Shown: positions 11,512 to 23,830, counted from the first letter of the stretch. The stretch is 64,000 nt of DNA from Platanthera guangdongensis (GCA_039583875.1 CM077162.1:109463808-109527807), one strand, 5' to 3'. A program made the numbers and translations. Notes: a model not told the origin generated them from the letters alone.

Positions 11512-11718
11512 CTATAGTTGTACAAAACACTATTAAGCGACCAAACAAAATTGCAAAAAATATTTTTAGGAACACGCAGGTTCCTCAAACATGTGTATTT
11601 TCATTCCTAAGTGGACATTTATGGGATCTTTTATGTTATAACGATGACGCACACACATGTGCTCACGACCACTTAAAATAATTTATCCATATATTCATTT
11701 AAGTTGACCGAAACCAGA
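11512..11718 (-). other. Gypsy B leader
   Basis: Short AT-rich stretch between gag and the primer site, with no coding signal. On the minus strand it ends with a pyrimidine-poor ...CAACTATAG just before the gag frame. Confidence 0.5.
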
Positions 11719-11733
11719 AGTATGATACCAAAT
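11719..11733 (-). other. Gypsy B primer-binding site
   Basis: On the minus strand ATTTGGTATCATACT follows the 5' LTR end directly; TGGTATCA matches the tRNA-iMet primer site, with the distal bases diverged. Confidence 0.82.
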
Positions 11734-13819
11734 TGTAACACACCCTATCTGTCGCATAGCATGTAGCAGTACGTCCGGCCGGGGCCCAATTTCATATACC
11801 ACAGACAGACCGGAAGGTTACTAAATGGAAATCATCCAACTAAGAATCAACATACTACACATAGTGCATTCTAGCGGAAGCAATTTAAAAGTTGTAATAA
11901 CATAGAACCCAGCCAAAAGCATGAATGTCCACTAAACAAACCCAGAATAAATGAACGTACAGTACATCAGTACTTGGCCTTATGGTCGTACTATAGTTTA
12001 CTCAAATTAAAGTGTTTTCCAAACCTCGGCATGCAGGCCAATCACACATGAATAATACAAGTAAACATTTATTTTTATGCCTTCGAGGACCGGCTCAGCA
12101 ACATGAGCTTCTGCCCGCTATTTACCACTTGGCTCTGCAGCACCTGCAAGCAACAATCCACCGCAACGGTGGCAAACAAAAGCAACTGTCATCTATGCTT
12201 ACCAAATTATAACGACCCTGCCACCAAACATGGGCGGCGATGCTCCTTCCCTGCACTTTGTTAGCATAAGCAAGCAGAATAGTGTAAAAACACTTCATAA
12301 CAGGCGTAGGCACGCTTGACCACACACCCCGTGCTCTCAGGGCACATTTTCGGTGAACACGGTCAAAGTCTGCTGACTCACCACCACACCTACGACGACA
12401 AATTCTCGTGAGCATTATGGTATTTCCGGCCAATGCCTAAGACCCTCCATCTATGCCAACGGCAAGTACCACGTACCTTTCGGTCTCTTTAATTAAATGA
12501 CATAGAGCGGGTATGGTTCCGCCTAACCCGTTGCTCACACCACCATGTCACCTTAAGACATTGGCACTGGTCAAACTTCCCTGAGTCCCAATCTGAATCA
12601 CACACTTCACATAACCCAGTTATGTGCAAGTTGCTCCCAGGCCACCAAGTTGGCAGAATCACGCATCTGCCTAGTTTTTCGGGTGCACCTTAGAGTTAGT
12701 CCCCAAGACTCCCTGTTGCAATCTACCCCATAGAAAACCCGAAAAACAAACATCCGCACGGAGCCTTCTCCGGCCATTCATGCAATGCAACATCACCAAT
12801 CCAGACCAACTTATCCGGGTAGGCTTCACACATCATGCCTATGTCCGTTTCTCGATTACGGACTCTACATGCTAAACAACGGGGATAATTCATGTCTACC
12901 CGAAGGAGTGTCTCACACTCACTGCAAACTCGCGAGAGAGGGCTTCCTATGCAAAGGAAAAGAGGACTTCACATGTCCTATGATGAGAATCGTCACCCTA
13001 GCATTCCTCTTTGGCACCATGGAAATCTAAGCAGATGAAAAGCACCGTAATGTCCTTGCTTACGTAGATCCAAAGTCGGCTCACGATTTGGGGCTCCGAA
13101 GCTCCGTCGGCGGCCGGATCTATCTCCCTTCTTCTCCTTGCTCTCACCTCTCTCTAGAACTTTAGAAAGACAATAACCAAAAGAGAATGAGGGTTTCCAA
13201 CCCTATTCCTGGGTATAACACAGCAGGAACAGCCCTGAATCGTTGGATCTCGAAAAAAAAGGAAATGGACGGTCACGATTCGGGCTTCAAATCCAAAACC
13301 CGGACCGAACATGGCTTGTGACACACCCGTGTCCAAGGCCGTGTGCCCCATTCAATGCTGAAATCGTCGCGTCCCGAAAATCACACGGGCTCTCGACACG
13401 CCCGTATCTGACTTGACACGCCCATGTCATCCAGTACACGGCCTTGTAGCGGGCCGTGTTCCAACATCGACACGGGACCAACACCAACCCATGAAGAACA
13501 CGGGTATTGGACACGCCCATTTCCCAAATGACACGTCGGTGTCATACCCAAACACGCCTGGGCTCCAGGCCGTGTTTCTCCCCCGACACAACTCAGCTAA
13601 CCACCCGAGTAGGATACGGCCTGGGGCACGCCCGTGTCTCTGGCCGTGTTCGCTGCTCGACAATCGTCGACTGAAATTCGTCAACCACACGGCCATTGTC
13701 GAACCCGAGCATGACACGTCCCTGGGAAACACCCATGTCCTAGGCTGTGTGACCCCTACCAAGTTCCAAACTTGGCTCAAAATGCCACCCGTCGCTCTTT
13801 TGAGTTTCGGGGTGTTACA
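11734..13819 (-). repeat. Gypsy B 5' LTR (right copy)
   Basis: Starts TGTAACACACC and ends GGGGTGTTACA on the plus strand; homologous end to end with 4779-6857. In element sense it begins at 13819 and would drive transcription leftwards. It contains the dyad array at 13320-13760. Small open frames inside are chance products of the repeats. Confidence 0.93.
13320..13760 (-). repeat. Dyad array in gypsy B right LTR
   Basis: Second copy of the block at 6340-6800: GACACACCCGTGTCC, GACACGCCCGTATC, GGCACGCCCGTGTCTC and GGAAACACCCATGTCC variants with GGCCGTGT half-units. Several differences from the left copy are transitions at CpG sites. Confidence 0.88.
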
Positions 13820-14311
13820 GGCTAAGCTATGATATTCAATGAATCTAACCCCAATACTCCCTGAATTGTACTTAATGTCCTTATGACAAATTCTTACCTG
13901 GTTAACCTACCATATTCGGCGAACCCTACTGCTGATAATCGAAGAACTGACTCACCTAAACTCGGTGAATATTACTTGTCCGCTAAACCTAGTTTACATG
14001 GTTTTTGCGAAAACGAGCCCTAAGTTAGTTGTTCTTTTCCTGATTCACCTACACTGCTCCTGATCTCTAAGGAATGAGTAAAAAGGGAAGAAAATGAACA
14101 ACAAAATGGACAAGCAAGAGGGGAAAAATCCACTTGCCTCGTAACTCCATAGAAACGCCGCCCGTTCGCACTGCTTTATGGATCGGCCATAGAAAGGCCC
14201 TAACAACTTTTCTTGAAACTTTGGGAGGGAAAAGGAGTCAAAAACGTTAACCCTAACGTATAAAAATAGAGGAATTGGGGAAAGCTTACCACGAATGCAT
14301 AGCCCATCACA
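13820..14311 (-). repeat. Gypsy A 5' LTR, second part
   Basis: Begins with the right GGCTA copy. It carries the same TCGGCGAA/CTCGGTGAA words as 4502-4735. The outer end is placed at ...CATCACA (14311), the mirror of the TGTGACAAC start at 3117. That gives TGTGA...TCACA ends, but the matching duplication cannot be tested because the other end is outside the window. No genes. Confidence 0.65.
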
Positions 14312-15434
14312 AGAAGGACCACTACAGGACTGAGAAGAAACACCCCAAGGGGGACAGGTATAAATCTAAACCTAGTAAACTTGTTTATTCTAAAATAGTT
14401 TGCTACTGCTACCGCAATCCTGGGAATGTAATAGCTGATAGCCCAGTCAAGAGAAATGAGAATGGTGAGATGATGCACCACCATCTCAAGGGAAAGAAGG
14501 AAAAGCCCTTAATTGCCAAGAATGAGAGAAGCTGGAGTGAGAGTGACTCTGCTTCATCAGATTCTGAAGAAGAAGAAGAGGAGGCCTACATTAGGTTGTT
14601 TGTAGCTGAAAATGCTGAAGATTATCATGCTGATATGATAGGAATCAGGGCCCCTATGTCACATTCAGACAGTGGCTCAGAGGTCGATGAAGAGGATGAT
14701 GATGCCAACAGTTGTTATGTACTGATGTCCATGTCTCATGAAGAATCCTGACAGGATCAGCCTGGTCCAGTCAAGGTACACTCCTTATCTAGTTCATCAT
14801 CTAATTCAGAATATGAGACAAGTCCCAATTCTAGTGCATTTTCATCCAGTGGTGAAGAGTGCTCAAAATATGAGCAAGATGTCAATATATTTATTGTCAA
14901 GTATGGTGAAATTCTAGATGCTCCGAAAAGAAGCAAGAAGCTGGCCAAAAAGCAGTCTGAGGAGATTACCTCACTTTAGCTTGTTGCATCCCTGCAGTCT
15001 GAGTCAGTTTTATTGCTGGATCTGAAAGTGAGGGAAGTAAGCCAACTAAAAACCACTACAATCATTCAGATTGGCACCATCAAATACATGAACAGTCTCA
15101 TTGGAGATCTTGAAGAGAAACTCGAGAGGGAGAAAAAATAGTGGCTAGTTACTCTAAGCCTAAGTCAGTGCTGCCTTTGATTGACTCATTTACCTCTCAA
15201 AGGGATAAGAGAGGTTTAGGATTCAAAGGGAACACTAGATTTGCCCACCCTAAAGGGAAAGGCAAAGTTCAAATTCAGCCCCTGTCATCAAAGACTCCTA
15301 TCCATTTTAAGAAGGTAATACTACCTTCTAATTGGTATGACTAGGACAGCATGTATGGTCACTGGAAGAATGAGAATTATTCCTATAAGAATGCAAAGGT
15401 ACCTTCCAATGGAAGGGGAAAAGGAATAGGATTG
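14312..15434 (+). pseudogene. Sirevirus S0 gag 3' fragment
   Basis: Collinear with the C-terminal half of Sirevirus S2 and S3 Gag. It shows the basic 'KKHPKGDRYKSKPSKL' stretch, a ruined zinc knuckle 'CYCYRNPGNVIADSP' (Cys, His and last Cys replaced), the Lys-rich 'KGKKEKPLIAKNERSW', an acidic Ser/Glu run, and at 15141-15344 'SKPKSVLPLIDSF', which matches 'SKPKSILPLIDDF' in S2. The N-terminal capsid part is missing: gypsy A lies there instead, which suggests A inserted into this Sirevirus. The right end stops abruptly at the LTR-like block at 15435. Stops and a frame change separate 14751 from 15141. Confidence 0.85.
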
Positions 15435-16212
15435 TGTTGAAGCGAAAAACTGGCCTCAACGAGAGTTCGGACCTTGGGGGGTAGCTAACACCTATTTCTC
15501 CCAAACCCAGACCTCTAACTGGTAATAAAGAACTAGAAACCGACCCTGAGCCTTAGCTGGGAGGCCCCTCCACTAACCCGAAAGATCTCTGAGCGGTTTC
15601 CCTCCAAAGCCAATCGCTGTGCTAGGAGTACCTCAGAAAGCACTAGAAGATTTGAGAAATGGTGAAAAGCTGGCTTTCTGAGGAACTTTGCGTGTCTATT
15701 TATAGATTTCCAACATCCAGTCTACAAAAAACATGATTGCGCTACTATACAATTACTGAAATTCCATGGGATGGTCTGCTAACATCCAAAATCCACTATT
15801 CTGAGGAGTTCAATGCAGACCAAGGGGCATCCAGGTAATTTCACCTCTAGACCTTACCTGGTGGAAGCCCTTCCGCTGAACTCTACGGGCCTCCCACTTG
15901 TCTTGAGCGCGAGCCTTGTTGCCTACCCTGGGCGGGAGCAATAATACCGAAGGGGGCGTTGAGTGGTGAATCATCACTAAACTCCAAGAGCCAAAAGGCT
16001 CCCGCCTACCGAAGGCACAACACCTTTTGCCTAGCCTGGGCGGGAACCTTCTCTCCAACTTACTTATCTGATCCATTTTCAGCCCAAAGCTAGCCAAAGA
16101 ATTTCCTAATTCGGGTCCCAGGAGCATCTTTGTCCCACTCAGTGAATATGGAGTTGTACACAATCCCCGCTCTTTGCGAGCTAGCCTTGCGCCCGGAAAG
16201 GCATGTCCAACA
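15435..16212 (-). repeat. Orphan LTR-like block, probably a solo LTR
   Basis: Bounded by TGTTGAAGC and ...TCCAACA (5-bp terminal inverted repeat TGTTG/CAACA). On the minus strand a TATAAATAG box lies near 15697-15706, about 265 bp from the proposed 3' end. The flanking 5-mers (GATTG and CTAGA) do not match, there is no purine tract or primer site, and no second copy exists in the window. It could equally be the edge of a rearranged element. Confidence 0.45.
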
Positions 16213-16763
16213 CTAGATATTCGCTAAATGCTTGCTGACCTGGAAGGGAATCTTGTTTCGGCAACCCCCGGTCCTGTATAAATATGTCGTCGGGCCATTT
16301 CTCAGGCCCCTGTTATTGCCGTCACCTTCCGTTTCAGCTCTCGCAAGGCAGTCAATATGTATGTCAAGCATAGCGAGAATCCACTCTCGAAGGACTCAAA
16401 GCGCAACTCACCTCAACTCAGGCGAGAGCCCATGCCAACTACGTCGGGGTTGCCCCCTGGCTCATGCACGAGAAGCCGACCAGCGAGCCTTCCCGACCGA
16501 AGAAGAAGAGGAAAGCATAGATGGTTAGGTGGGACCACTCAAGGATGGATCTGGACTCACCCTCCCCGACTCCCGATCGTGCTGAGAAACCTTCTTCCTG
16601 CCGGAGGTACTCCACTCACATCACTTTTTGGTGTAATCCTGCTTTATTGCGTCTAACACATTCCCCTTCTCTCTGATAGGTCCCGGAAACTACTGCCGAG
16701 AACCCTCCGGCAGATACTGAGTCGATTCACCCCCCCCCCCCCCGGGCGAGAACCTGCTGTTGG
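16213..16763. other. Unassigned segment left of the LARD
   Basis: No match to the other elements in the window. It holds a plus-strand TATAAATATG near 16277, a GC-rich stretch that is open on the plus strand, and a possible GT...AG intron: GTACTCC at about 16604 to CTCTGATAG at about 16680. After that the frame reads Pro-rich sequence ending in a C homopolymer at 16731-16743. Its continuation after the LARD is 34363-35116. It may be a fragment of an unknown element or of a host gene; I cannot decide. Confidence 0.4.
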
Positions 16764-18119
16764 TGATACAGGCTCATGGTTTCTATTGATTAAACTACGC
16801 ATTCTTATGTACGACAATTTAATTAAATATCTAACGCGCGGTTTCTCTACTTAGCACTATCGAATACTCAAGCATCAAAAGGCACAAATTCCACAACATT
16901 CAACGCAAAGGGACGCTACCCCTTATTTTAGACTGAACATGGGCTATATGCTAATATTCGCTCAAGCGAAATGGACCCACCCGATCCGGACAATTAGCAA
17001 TTCAAATTAAATTATGCGTAAACGTTCATACATCTAATAAGAGAATATCCAGACTAAATAAGTGATTTAAAATCAAGTCCTAATCGATCCTAAAATTAAT
17101 TAATAGAGGGTTTACCAAATCACTTGAACTAAAGGGGAAATCAAGGGTGATGAACCCAATTTCTTCTAGTGTTCACGAGATCCACCCGTTCCAATTAATA
17201 TGAAAAATATTTGGGAAATAAACGCTTTGAAAATTAGATTTTAACAAGCACAATATTAAATATAAATCAGAACAAATTACCAACCTTCTATTCCACCAAT
17301 TCTCACAAGATGTATAGAAGAAGCACTTAACGAGGTTAGTTTAGAAAAGCGTTACCCAAATCCCATTATGTATCCACAAGATGAATGGTGGAGGAGCACA
17401 CGATGGTGGTATATTCTGTATTTCCACGCAGAAATTCTTGGATCCTCACCGGACGATGAAGATGCTCACCGTTTTCTCCTTTTGACAAACCCTTGGAGAG
17501 GGAGGAGGAGGAGGAAGGGAGGGGGAAGGTGGCCGAGCCACTAAGCGTGGGAGAGATAGAAGGCCGGTGGCCAAGAGGAGGAGGGGGAGGGAGGTGGTCG
17601 AATTTTGCCAAGGGGGAAGGACGATCTCAAAAGATCTTTAGGGGGATTATTTTCTTATTCTTCTTCTCTCTAAAATATGACAAATATCATGGCCTATATA
17701 TAGGCTTACACCACTCCATCTCCTCCAATTCAAAATTCAAAATTCAAAAGGATACTATGATGGTTATATGAACCCATCATGAAATAAAAAAATAATGCGA
17801 ATTTTAAATGCATGAAATTAAAATACTCTTGATGGTTGTAGGCACCCATCATTACATGAAATTAAAATAATAATGAAATTCTTGGAAATAAAGATGCTAA
17901 AATATAAATAATAAAATATATAATTATAATTATGTGATTTATAATTATATATTTCATTTATTGGCGGCGGCGGACGACGAGCAAAAACCTTTAGCGGCGG
18001 AGGCATTGGCGAAGAAACGTCGTGGTAGACTCGAATCCTCGAGCTTGCGGCAACGACCATCCTAAACCACGAACTCTCGATGTCGTAGATCCACGACCGC
18101 ATTAGCATCGTCGCCATCA
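16764..18119 (-). repeat. LARD 3' LTR (left copy)
   Basis: TGATACAGGC...CGTCGCCATCA, 1356 bp. It aligns with 20986-22290 and 34286-34362, including the purine-rich GAGGAGGAGG segment (17490-17600), the TATATATAGG near 17696 and the GCGGCGGCGGACGACGAGC stretch. No genes; frames in the purine-rich part are low-complexity. Confidence 0.92.
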
Positions 18120-18133
18120 ATCCTCCCCCGCTC
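18120..18133 (-). other. LARD polypurine tract
   Basis: On the minus strand GAGCGGGGGAGGAT immediately precedes the 3' LTR start. Confidence 0.88.
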
Positions 18134-18304
18134 AAAATCACTCATCACCGGTGAGTGGCCCGTGAGGGGGAACCGTCAAAAGCAGCAGCAACATGGGGAA
18201 AATCTAGCCCCGCAATCCATGTCGTCATAGCATGAACATCCCATAGCACTGAGAACCTGTCTTGCACACAAACAACAAGACTTTTGAGAAAACTCGAAAG
18301 GGTG

Positions 18305-19575
18305 TCAAGCAAAAAAATAAACAAGAATCTTACCAACCGGTTCAAGAACCAATGAGTCAACATGGAAAATAGACATGACAGTACTAACACTCCCCATCCC
18401 AAGAGAATATTTATTGGTAGGAAGAGACGATGGAGAAAGGCACTCAGGTGGAACATAGACGTATAGTAAAATGTCCAGAAACTTGAAATAATGTGAAACA
18501 CCCTGTGCTATATAAAAATCTAAAATAAAAGCATAAAATCTGACATTCTTCAAAATCATGGATGGGTCGGCGTTCCTACATATTAATTTATTAATGGAGC
18601 CAGAAGGCATCCGCTCGGGGACTGACCAGACTAAACCCAAATCACTATATCTAGCATCAGACAGTCTCAAAAAGGAGTAGAAGTACATGCGATAAAACTG
18701 AAAATGAATCACTAATGGCCTAGATACATGACGAGAGAATCCATGTGCTACATGACTTGACCCAAAAGCAGAGGATAAGGGGGATAAGTCAGGTGGTACG
18801 GGGGCCTTCTAATCAGAGATAATTTTTATGGGCTCCGACACCGTAGTGTTAATTTCAATTTTATTATTTTCACGCTTGGCATGAAGATATGCCAAGGTGA
18901 ATCGCACATTATAACCAATATAATTGGATGCCCCCGAATGTGCAAAGGTATGCGAGTGAAACAACTCAAGAGACCCAACTATAGTCGCTAAAGTGGGGAA
19001 ATTAGGGTCAACAAATGGCGGCTGATAAATGCGTGCGATCGGGTGTGGTATATAAGTATGTATAAGGGACACCACATCTAGGGGCACAATTGCCGAAGAA
19101 TCAGAATCAGTCATAGTAGAGGACAGAACCGTAGACGGGCACACAGAAAAATGAGCGGACAAAAGTGACTTGTAGTCATATCTATGAGGTGTGGTGAAAA
19201 GTCCAAATACTAGTGCGCTCAACATAGTAATATCTAAACATTGATACAATGCCAATGTAGGAGTTAATAAAATGGGCATGGCATAATAACTCAGACTAGG
19301 TCTACCGGCTCCATGTCCTAAAAAGTTATCTAAGATAGGCAAATAAATAGGAGGAAGGATCGGTAAAATCATACCCGGGATAACATCCAAATTAGTATAA
19401 TTTTCACACAACAGTGATATCATCAAAGAACTCTCATCCGGGTGTACAACCAATGAATTGTCCAAAAATACCCTTCCCTTAGATGGTAACTCATCCTCAA
19501 TAACACTTGGGACATCCTCACTCTCAAACTCCTCAGATAACTCAGATATAATCTTAGTGGGTGCGATCGTAGGAT
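18305..19575 (-). pseudogene. LARD ORF, C-terminal unknown domain X
   Basis: I do not recognise this domain. The pieces 18809-19465 and 18305-18712 are in the same frame and are joined through a single TAG at 18809-18811. Upstream the frame stays readable to about 19575, with acidic sequence ('SELSEEFESEDVPSVIEDEL'). The body is rich in Leu, Ile, Pro, Tyr and Ser, with hydrophobic runs such as 'GMILPILPPIYLPILDNFLG' and 'SNYIGYNVRFTLAYLHAKRE'. It has no DTG, YxDD or DDE motif, so it is not protease, RT or integrase. About 420 codons. It follows the Gag part after one frameshift near 19575, and the ancestral reading was probably one fused protein. A structural or packaging role is a guess. Confidence 0.6.
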
Positions 19576-20481
19576 CTACGCGATGGGGATCGTATCATGG
19601 AGAGGGCACTCAATACTAGGGTGAACAGACATAACGCTAGTAGGGAACGTAATAGGCAACATAATACTCTCATAGATCGGAACGTAATCATCTCATACAT
19701 CATCTTCTAAATCACTAGGGTATCCAATCTCAACTTTAGACTCATTAGAATCGTCGGTCACTAACGTACAAGATGGAATACACTCACCTTGTTGGTCATC
19801 CTCAAGATCAAGAGATACCATATCTACATCAGCATCCTCATGGGTATCAATCACTATATCAGGAGGCCCAGGCGTCGAGGATAAAGGAGTCAAAACTCTA
19901 GGAGTAACATCTTTTGAGTCCACGACATAATATCTATTAGGAATGGTTTCCCTAAAGGTGGTAGTAGGTACACTATGAGCAGGCCGACCTTTGGGGAAAA
20001 ATGATCTAGCGTTAGGTATATAATCATTCCTATAGGCAGGTATGGTACTAGCGCCATAACGATACTCACTCACAGGCTTGGTGTTAGTAGTGCAGAGATA
20101 GGCGGGATCAAATTGATCCGAGAGTAGGCTACGCATTGCCGGCCAAGCATGTTTATAACTACCAACACGACGCTCTTCATTTAGTTAAAACATGCGGGCT
20201 TGACCTACTAATCGATCTCGGGCTATGTTAACCTTTTGGTGGTCGTCCCATAAGTGACAATTAAAATAATTTTCTATTCCCTTAAGCTAGTCTTTAAAAT
20301 TTTGGCGATACCCCAAACCGTCATAAGTAGGTGCCTCAATTCTAGTGGGAGGATAAGCTTGGGGACGGTTGGTATTCCCATGGTATGCAGGTAAGGCTGA
20401 GGTATGTTTAGCCATGGGATTAACATACCAGTAATCTAAATGAGATGCATAAATGTCATAGGCCATAATAATGAGAACCAA
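19576..20481 (-). pseudogene. LARD ORF, N-terminal Gag-like domain
   Basis: The pieces 20287-20481 and 19693-20136 share one frame. The linking sequence reads 'LKGIENYFNCHLWDDHQKVN', 'ARDRLVGQARMF' and, after a stop, 'LNEERRVGSYKHAWPAMRSL', then 'LSDQFDPAYL'. This is the retrotransposon gag capsid pattern of a DDxxKV...A...L core with a W/F and ERR motif. Stops are TAG 20287-20289 (at a Trp position), TAA 20185-20187 and TGA 19693-19695, and frame is kept throughout. After the capsid comes an acidic linker. No zinc knuckle is visible. Similarity to gag is by pattern only, without a search. Confidence 0.65.
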
Positions 20482-20970
20482 AGAGAAAACTCACTCGGAA
20501 CTGGTGCACATGCAATGAATAATGAACCTGACCCTATATAAAATGCAATTGATGTATTTGTTCCCGCTTAATAACTAAGGCAATAAAATATTTTTTGGGA
20601 TTTTCTTACTGACAATAAATGAGAGAATATTAAAAAAAAATTTTGATATTTCTTTGCTGAAAAAAAAAATTTATAGGACGCTATTGACGGACCAAAATTA
20701 AAATTTTGTAATGATTTAATAAAAATAATGGATTAATAAAGATTAAATATTTTTTGATTTCCTACTAATAAAATGATGGAGAAATTCCATAATTTTATTA
20801 TTTGAATTTTGAGAAAAATTGAAAATTTTATGTCGCTATTTGTAGACCAAAAATTTAAAAATTGATTTATATGTGTGCAATGAAACTGGCAAGTGCGTGT
20901 CGGCATGTTGAAGAAATTTTTTTTATTTTTTTTTCCTAGGATTGTACTAATTAAGAATTAGCACAATCTG
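20482..20970 (-). other. LARD leader
   Basis: Very AT-rich region between the primer site and the Gag-X ORF, with A- and T-runs and no coding signal. Confidence 0.55.
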
Positions 20971-20982
20971 ACTCTGATACCA
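20971..20982 (-). other. LARD primer-binding site
   Basis: Minus strand TGGTATCAGAGT, three bases from the LTR end at 20986. A tRNA-iMet type site that confirms minus orientation. Confidence 0.9.
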
Positions 20983-20985
20983 AAT

Positions 20986-22290
20986 TGATGCAGGCCCATG
21001 GTTTCTACGGATTAAACTACGCATTCATATGTTCGACAATTTAATTAAATATCTAACGTGTGGTTTCTCTACTTAGCACTATCGAATACTCAAGCATTAA
21101 AAGGCACAAATTCCAAAACATTTAACGCAAATGGACACTACCCCTTATTTTAGAATGAACAAGTGCTATATGCCAATGTTCGCTAAAGCGAAATGGACCC
21201 ACCCGATCCAGAAAATTAGCAATTCAAATTAAATTATGCGCAAACATTCATACATCCAAGAAGAGAATATCCAGGCTAAATAAGTGATTTAAAATCAAGT
21301 CCTGATCGATCCCAACATTAATTAACAGAGCATTTACCAAATCACTTGAACTCAAGGGGAAATCAAGGGTGATGAAGCCGATTACTTTTAGTGTTCACGA
21401 GATCCACCCATTCCAATTAATACGAAAAAAATTCGAGAAATAAACGCTTTGAAAATTAGATTATATCAAGCACAAAATTCAATATAAATCAAAACAAATT
21501 AACAGCCTTCTATTCCACCAATTCTCACAAGATGTATAGAAGAAGCACTCAACGAGGTTAGTTTAGAAAAGCGTTACCCAAATCCAAATATGTATCCGTC
21601 CACAAGATGAATGGTGGAGGCGCACATGAGGGTGGTATATTCTCTATTTCCACGCAGAAATCCTCGGATCCGCACCGGACGATGAAGACGCTCACCGTTT
21701 TCTCCTTTTGACAAACACTTGGAGGGGGAGGAGGAGGAGGGGAGGGGGAAGGTGGTCGAGCCACTAAGAGGGGGAGAGATAGAAGGCCGGCGGCCAAGAG
21801 GAGGAGGGGGGGGGGGGGGAGGTGGCCGAATTTTGCCAAGGGGGAAGGAGGATCTCAAAGGATCTTTAGGGGGATTATTTTCTTATTCTTCTTCTCTCTA
21901 AAATATGACAAATATCATGCCCTATATATAGGCTTACACCACTCAATCTCCTCCTATTCAAAATTAAAAATTCAAATTTCAAAATTCAAAATTCAAAATG
22001 ATATTATGATGATTATATGCACCCATCATGAAATAAAAAACAATGTGAAATTTAAATGCATAAAATTAAAATACTCTTGATGGTTATAGGCACCCATCAT
22101 TACATGAAATTAAAATAATAATGAAATTCTTGAAAATATAAACGCTAAAATATAAATGATAAAATATATAATTATAATTATGTAATTTATAATAATATAA
22201 TTCATTTATTGGCGGCGGCGGACGACGAGCAAAAACATGTAGCGACGGCAGCGTTGGCAAAGAAACGTAGTGGTAGACTCGCATCCTCGA
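20986..22290 (-). repeat. LARD 5' LTR, first part
   Basis: TGATGCAGGC start; near-identical to 16764-18040. It is interrupted at 22290 by Sirevirus S1 and continues at 34286 after the second CTCGA copy, ending CATCA at 34362. Confidence 0.93.
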
Positions 22291-23828
22291 TGTTAGAACA
22301 CCCTATTACTGATTTGGGTCAGGATCACTATGTCTTTTAGGAAACCTGTTTTGACCTCATTGTATAGATCTAAAGGTCAATTAGAATTGAGTCTAAGGGT
22401 TAGTACTTAGGTTTGGAAGCTGCCCTCAAGACCAAGATTTTCAGTTTCAGAAGACTAAGTCATTTCGTCGAGCTCAGTACGACGAATCGTCGAACTCCAT
22501 TCGACGATCGTTGAGCTCACTTCGATGAATCGTCGAACTCCATTCGACGATCGTTGAGCTCACTTCGACGAATCGTCGAACTCCATTCGACGATCTCTGA
22601 GCTCAACTTCAACAAGTCGTTGAACTCCATTCGACGATCTTCGAGCTCAGATCGACGATCTTGACTCCAGTTTAATTCTATCTCTGAGCTCAGTTCAACG
22701 ATAGTGGAGCTCAGTTAGACGTTTTTCTGAAGAGTTCAACGATTTTCAAGATTCAAATACAGACAATTAAGGAATTATTGTCAGCATTTAATTCAGAAAT
22801 CTTGGAGCCGTTTTTCATTTAATCTGGAGCAAGTTTCAAGGAATTATCAAGGAATGTTTTATTGGACTTTCCTCCAGAAGACAAAAGTAATTAAGGAAGT
22901 AATTAATGACAGGCTAATGGCTATCTTGGACAGTGGATCATTTCTATTCAGACAAAAGGAATAAAAGATAAGATTTTTCATCCCTGAAAAAGGAGAACAA
23001 GAAGTTAGAAAAATATTCTCTGCAACAACAACTCTCACAACAACAATTACACAAGAGAAAGAGAAAGAGTTGTGGACATTCTCAGTCTCAAAGATTCACA
23101 CAAAAACACCATCACCAAAGGAGATCAAAAAACTGAAATATTCAGATCTCTTTTGATTCAAGTGTTCAAAGGCCATCATCATTCAAGACTCCAAACACCT
23201 CACATTTCAACTGTTGCTGAAATCATCATTTGTTGGAGATCAATTTTCTGAAGGCCTATCACCCTACTACAAAGCTTCAATTCCTGAACAACTACAGATC
23301 TCAGGGGGAGCTTTGACAACATCCATTATCTTCTCTCTGACTGTTGACAGAGAAGATCGTCTCTTTCCCTCTCTCTCTTTCACTCTGCTGTAAAGGGTTT
23401 TTCAAACTCCCTTCAAAAGTTTGTGTTTGGTTTTTGAGCACCTTATCAAAAGCTCATTGGTGGCAAGACACCTGATCAAAAATCTGGTTTGGTTTTTGAG
23501 CACCTTATCAAAAGCTCATTGGTGCCTAGGACATCTGATCAACTCATCCTGCAGTGGATTCCTACCTATGGTGGTATAAGAGTGGATGTACCCAGATAGA
23601 TTGAGGAAGCACTATAGCTCCTTGTGTCTTCTGGTTGCTTGTGTTTTTTTTTGTTTCTGGTTGTGGTTTGTGATTGCTTTGTGATTATTCTGTGGCTAGA
23701 TTTACTTTATATTATTTGTTTCCCTGTTCACATAAGAATACAACAACTGTTGTAAAAGTTTTTAGCAAGCATCATACTCTATTCACCCCCCCCCCTCTAG
23801 AGTATATCAGATCTAACTTGCACTTTCA
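22291..23828 (+). repeat. Sirevirus S1 5' LTR
   Basis: TGTTAGAACACC...CTTGCACTTTCA. It has a dyad array at 22455-22740 and a weak TATA-like AATAAAAGATA near 22970. A duplicated 'TTTTTGAGCACCTTATCAAA' phrase lies at 23432 and 23492, then the Sirevirus-wide GTACCCA...CACTATA motif (23588-23613) and ATTCACCCCCCCCCC near 23780. Confidence 0.95.
22455..22740 (+). repeat. Dyad array in S1 5' LTR (TCGTCGAACTCC / TTCGACGATCG)
   Basis: Tandem units of about 42 bp built from CGTCGAACTCCATTCGACGA (arms TCGTCGAA/TTCGACGA) alternating with GTTGAGCTCA words. Four to five units, decaying towards the right. The second copy is at 32918-33200. Confidence 0.92.
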
Positions 23829-23830
23829 AT

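Larger units (their letters stand above)
4779..13819 (-). mobile_element. Gypsy B: full-length chromovirus-like Ty3/gypsy element, 9.0 kb
   Basis: Both LTRs (4779-6857 and 11734-13819), a primer site, a purine tract, and gag, protease, RT, RNase H, integrase and a chromodomain-like tail in that order on the minus strand. It is flanked by a perfect 5-bp duplication, GGCTA. The LTRs differ visibly by many substitutions, so the insertion is not recent. The coding regions carry many stops but are largely frame-preserved, which fits decay by base substitution. The Tekay/Del-type placement is inferred from gene order, the chromodomain-like tail and tRNA-Met priming. Confidence 0.95.

Noticed and set aside
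14200..14484. Hydrophobic minus-strand frame of 94 codons
   Set aside because: Spans the border of the gypsy A LTR and the antisense of the S0 gag fragment, so it cannot be a real gene.
15435..16212. Firm solo LTR call
   Set aside because: Flanking 5-mers do not match and there is no second copy; kept only as a low-confidence LTR-like block.
17366..17771. Coding frames in the purine-rich LTR part (also 21558-21901)
   Set aside because: Low-complexity GAGGAGG sequence shared by both LARD LTRs, open on both strands, with homopolymer length changes between copies.
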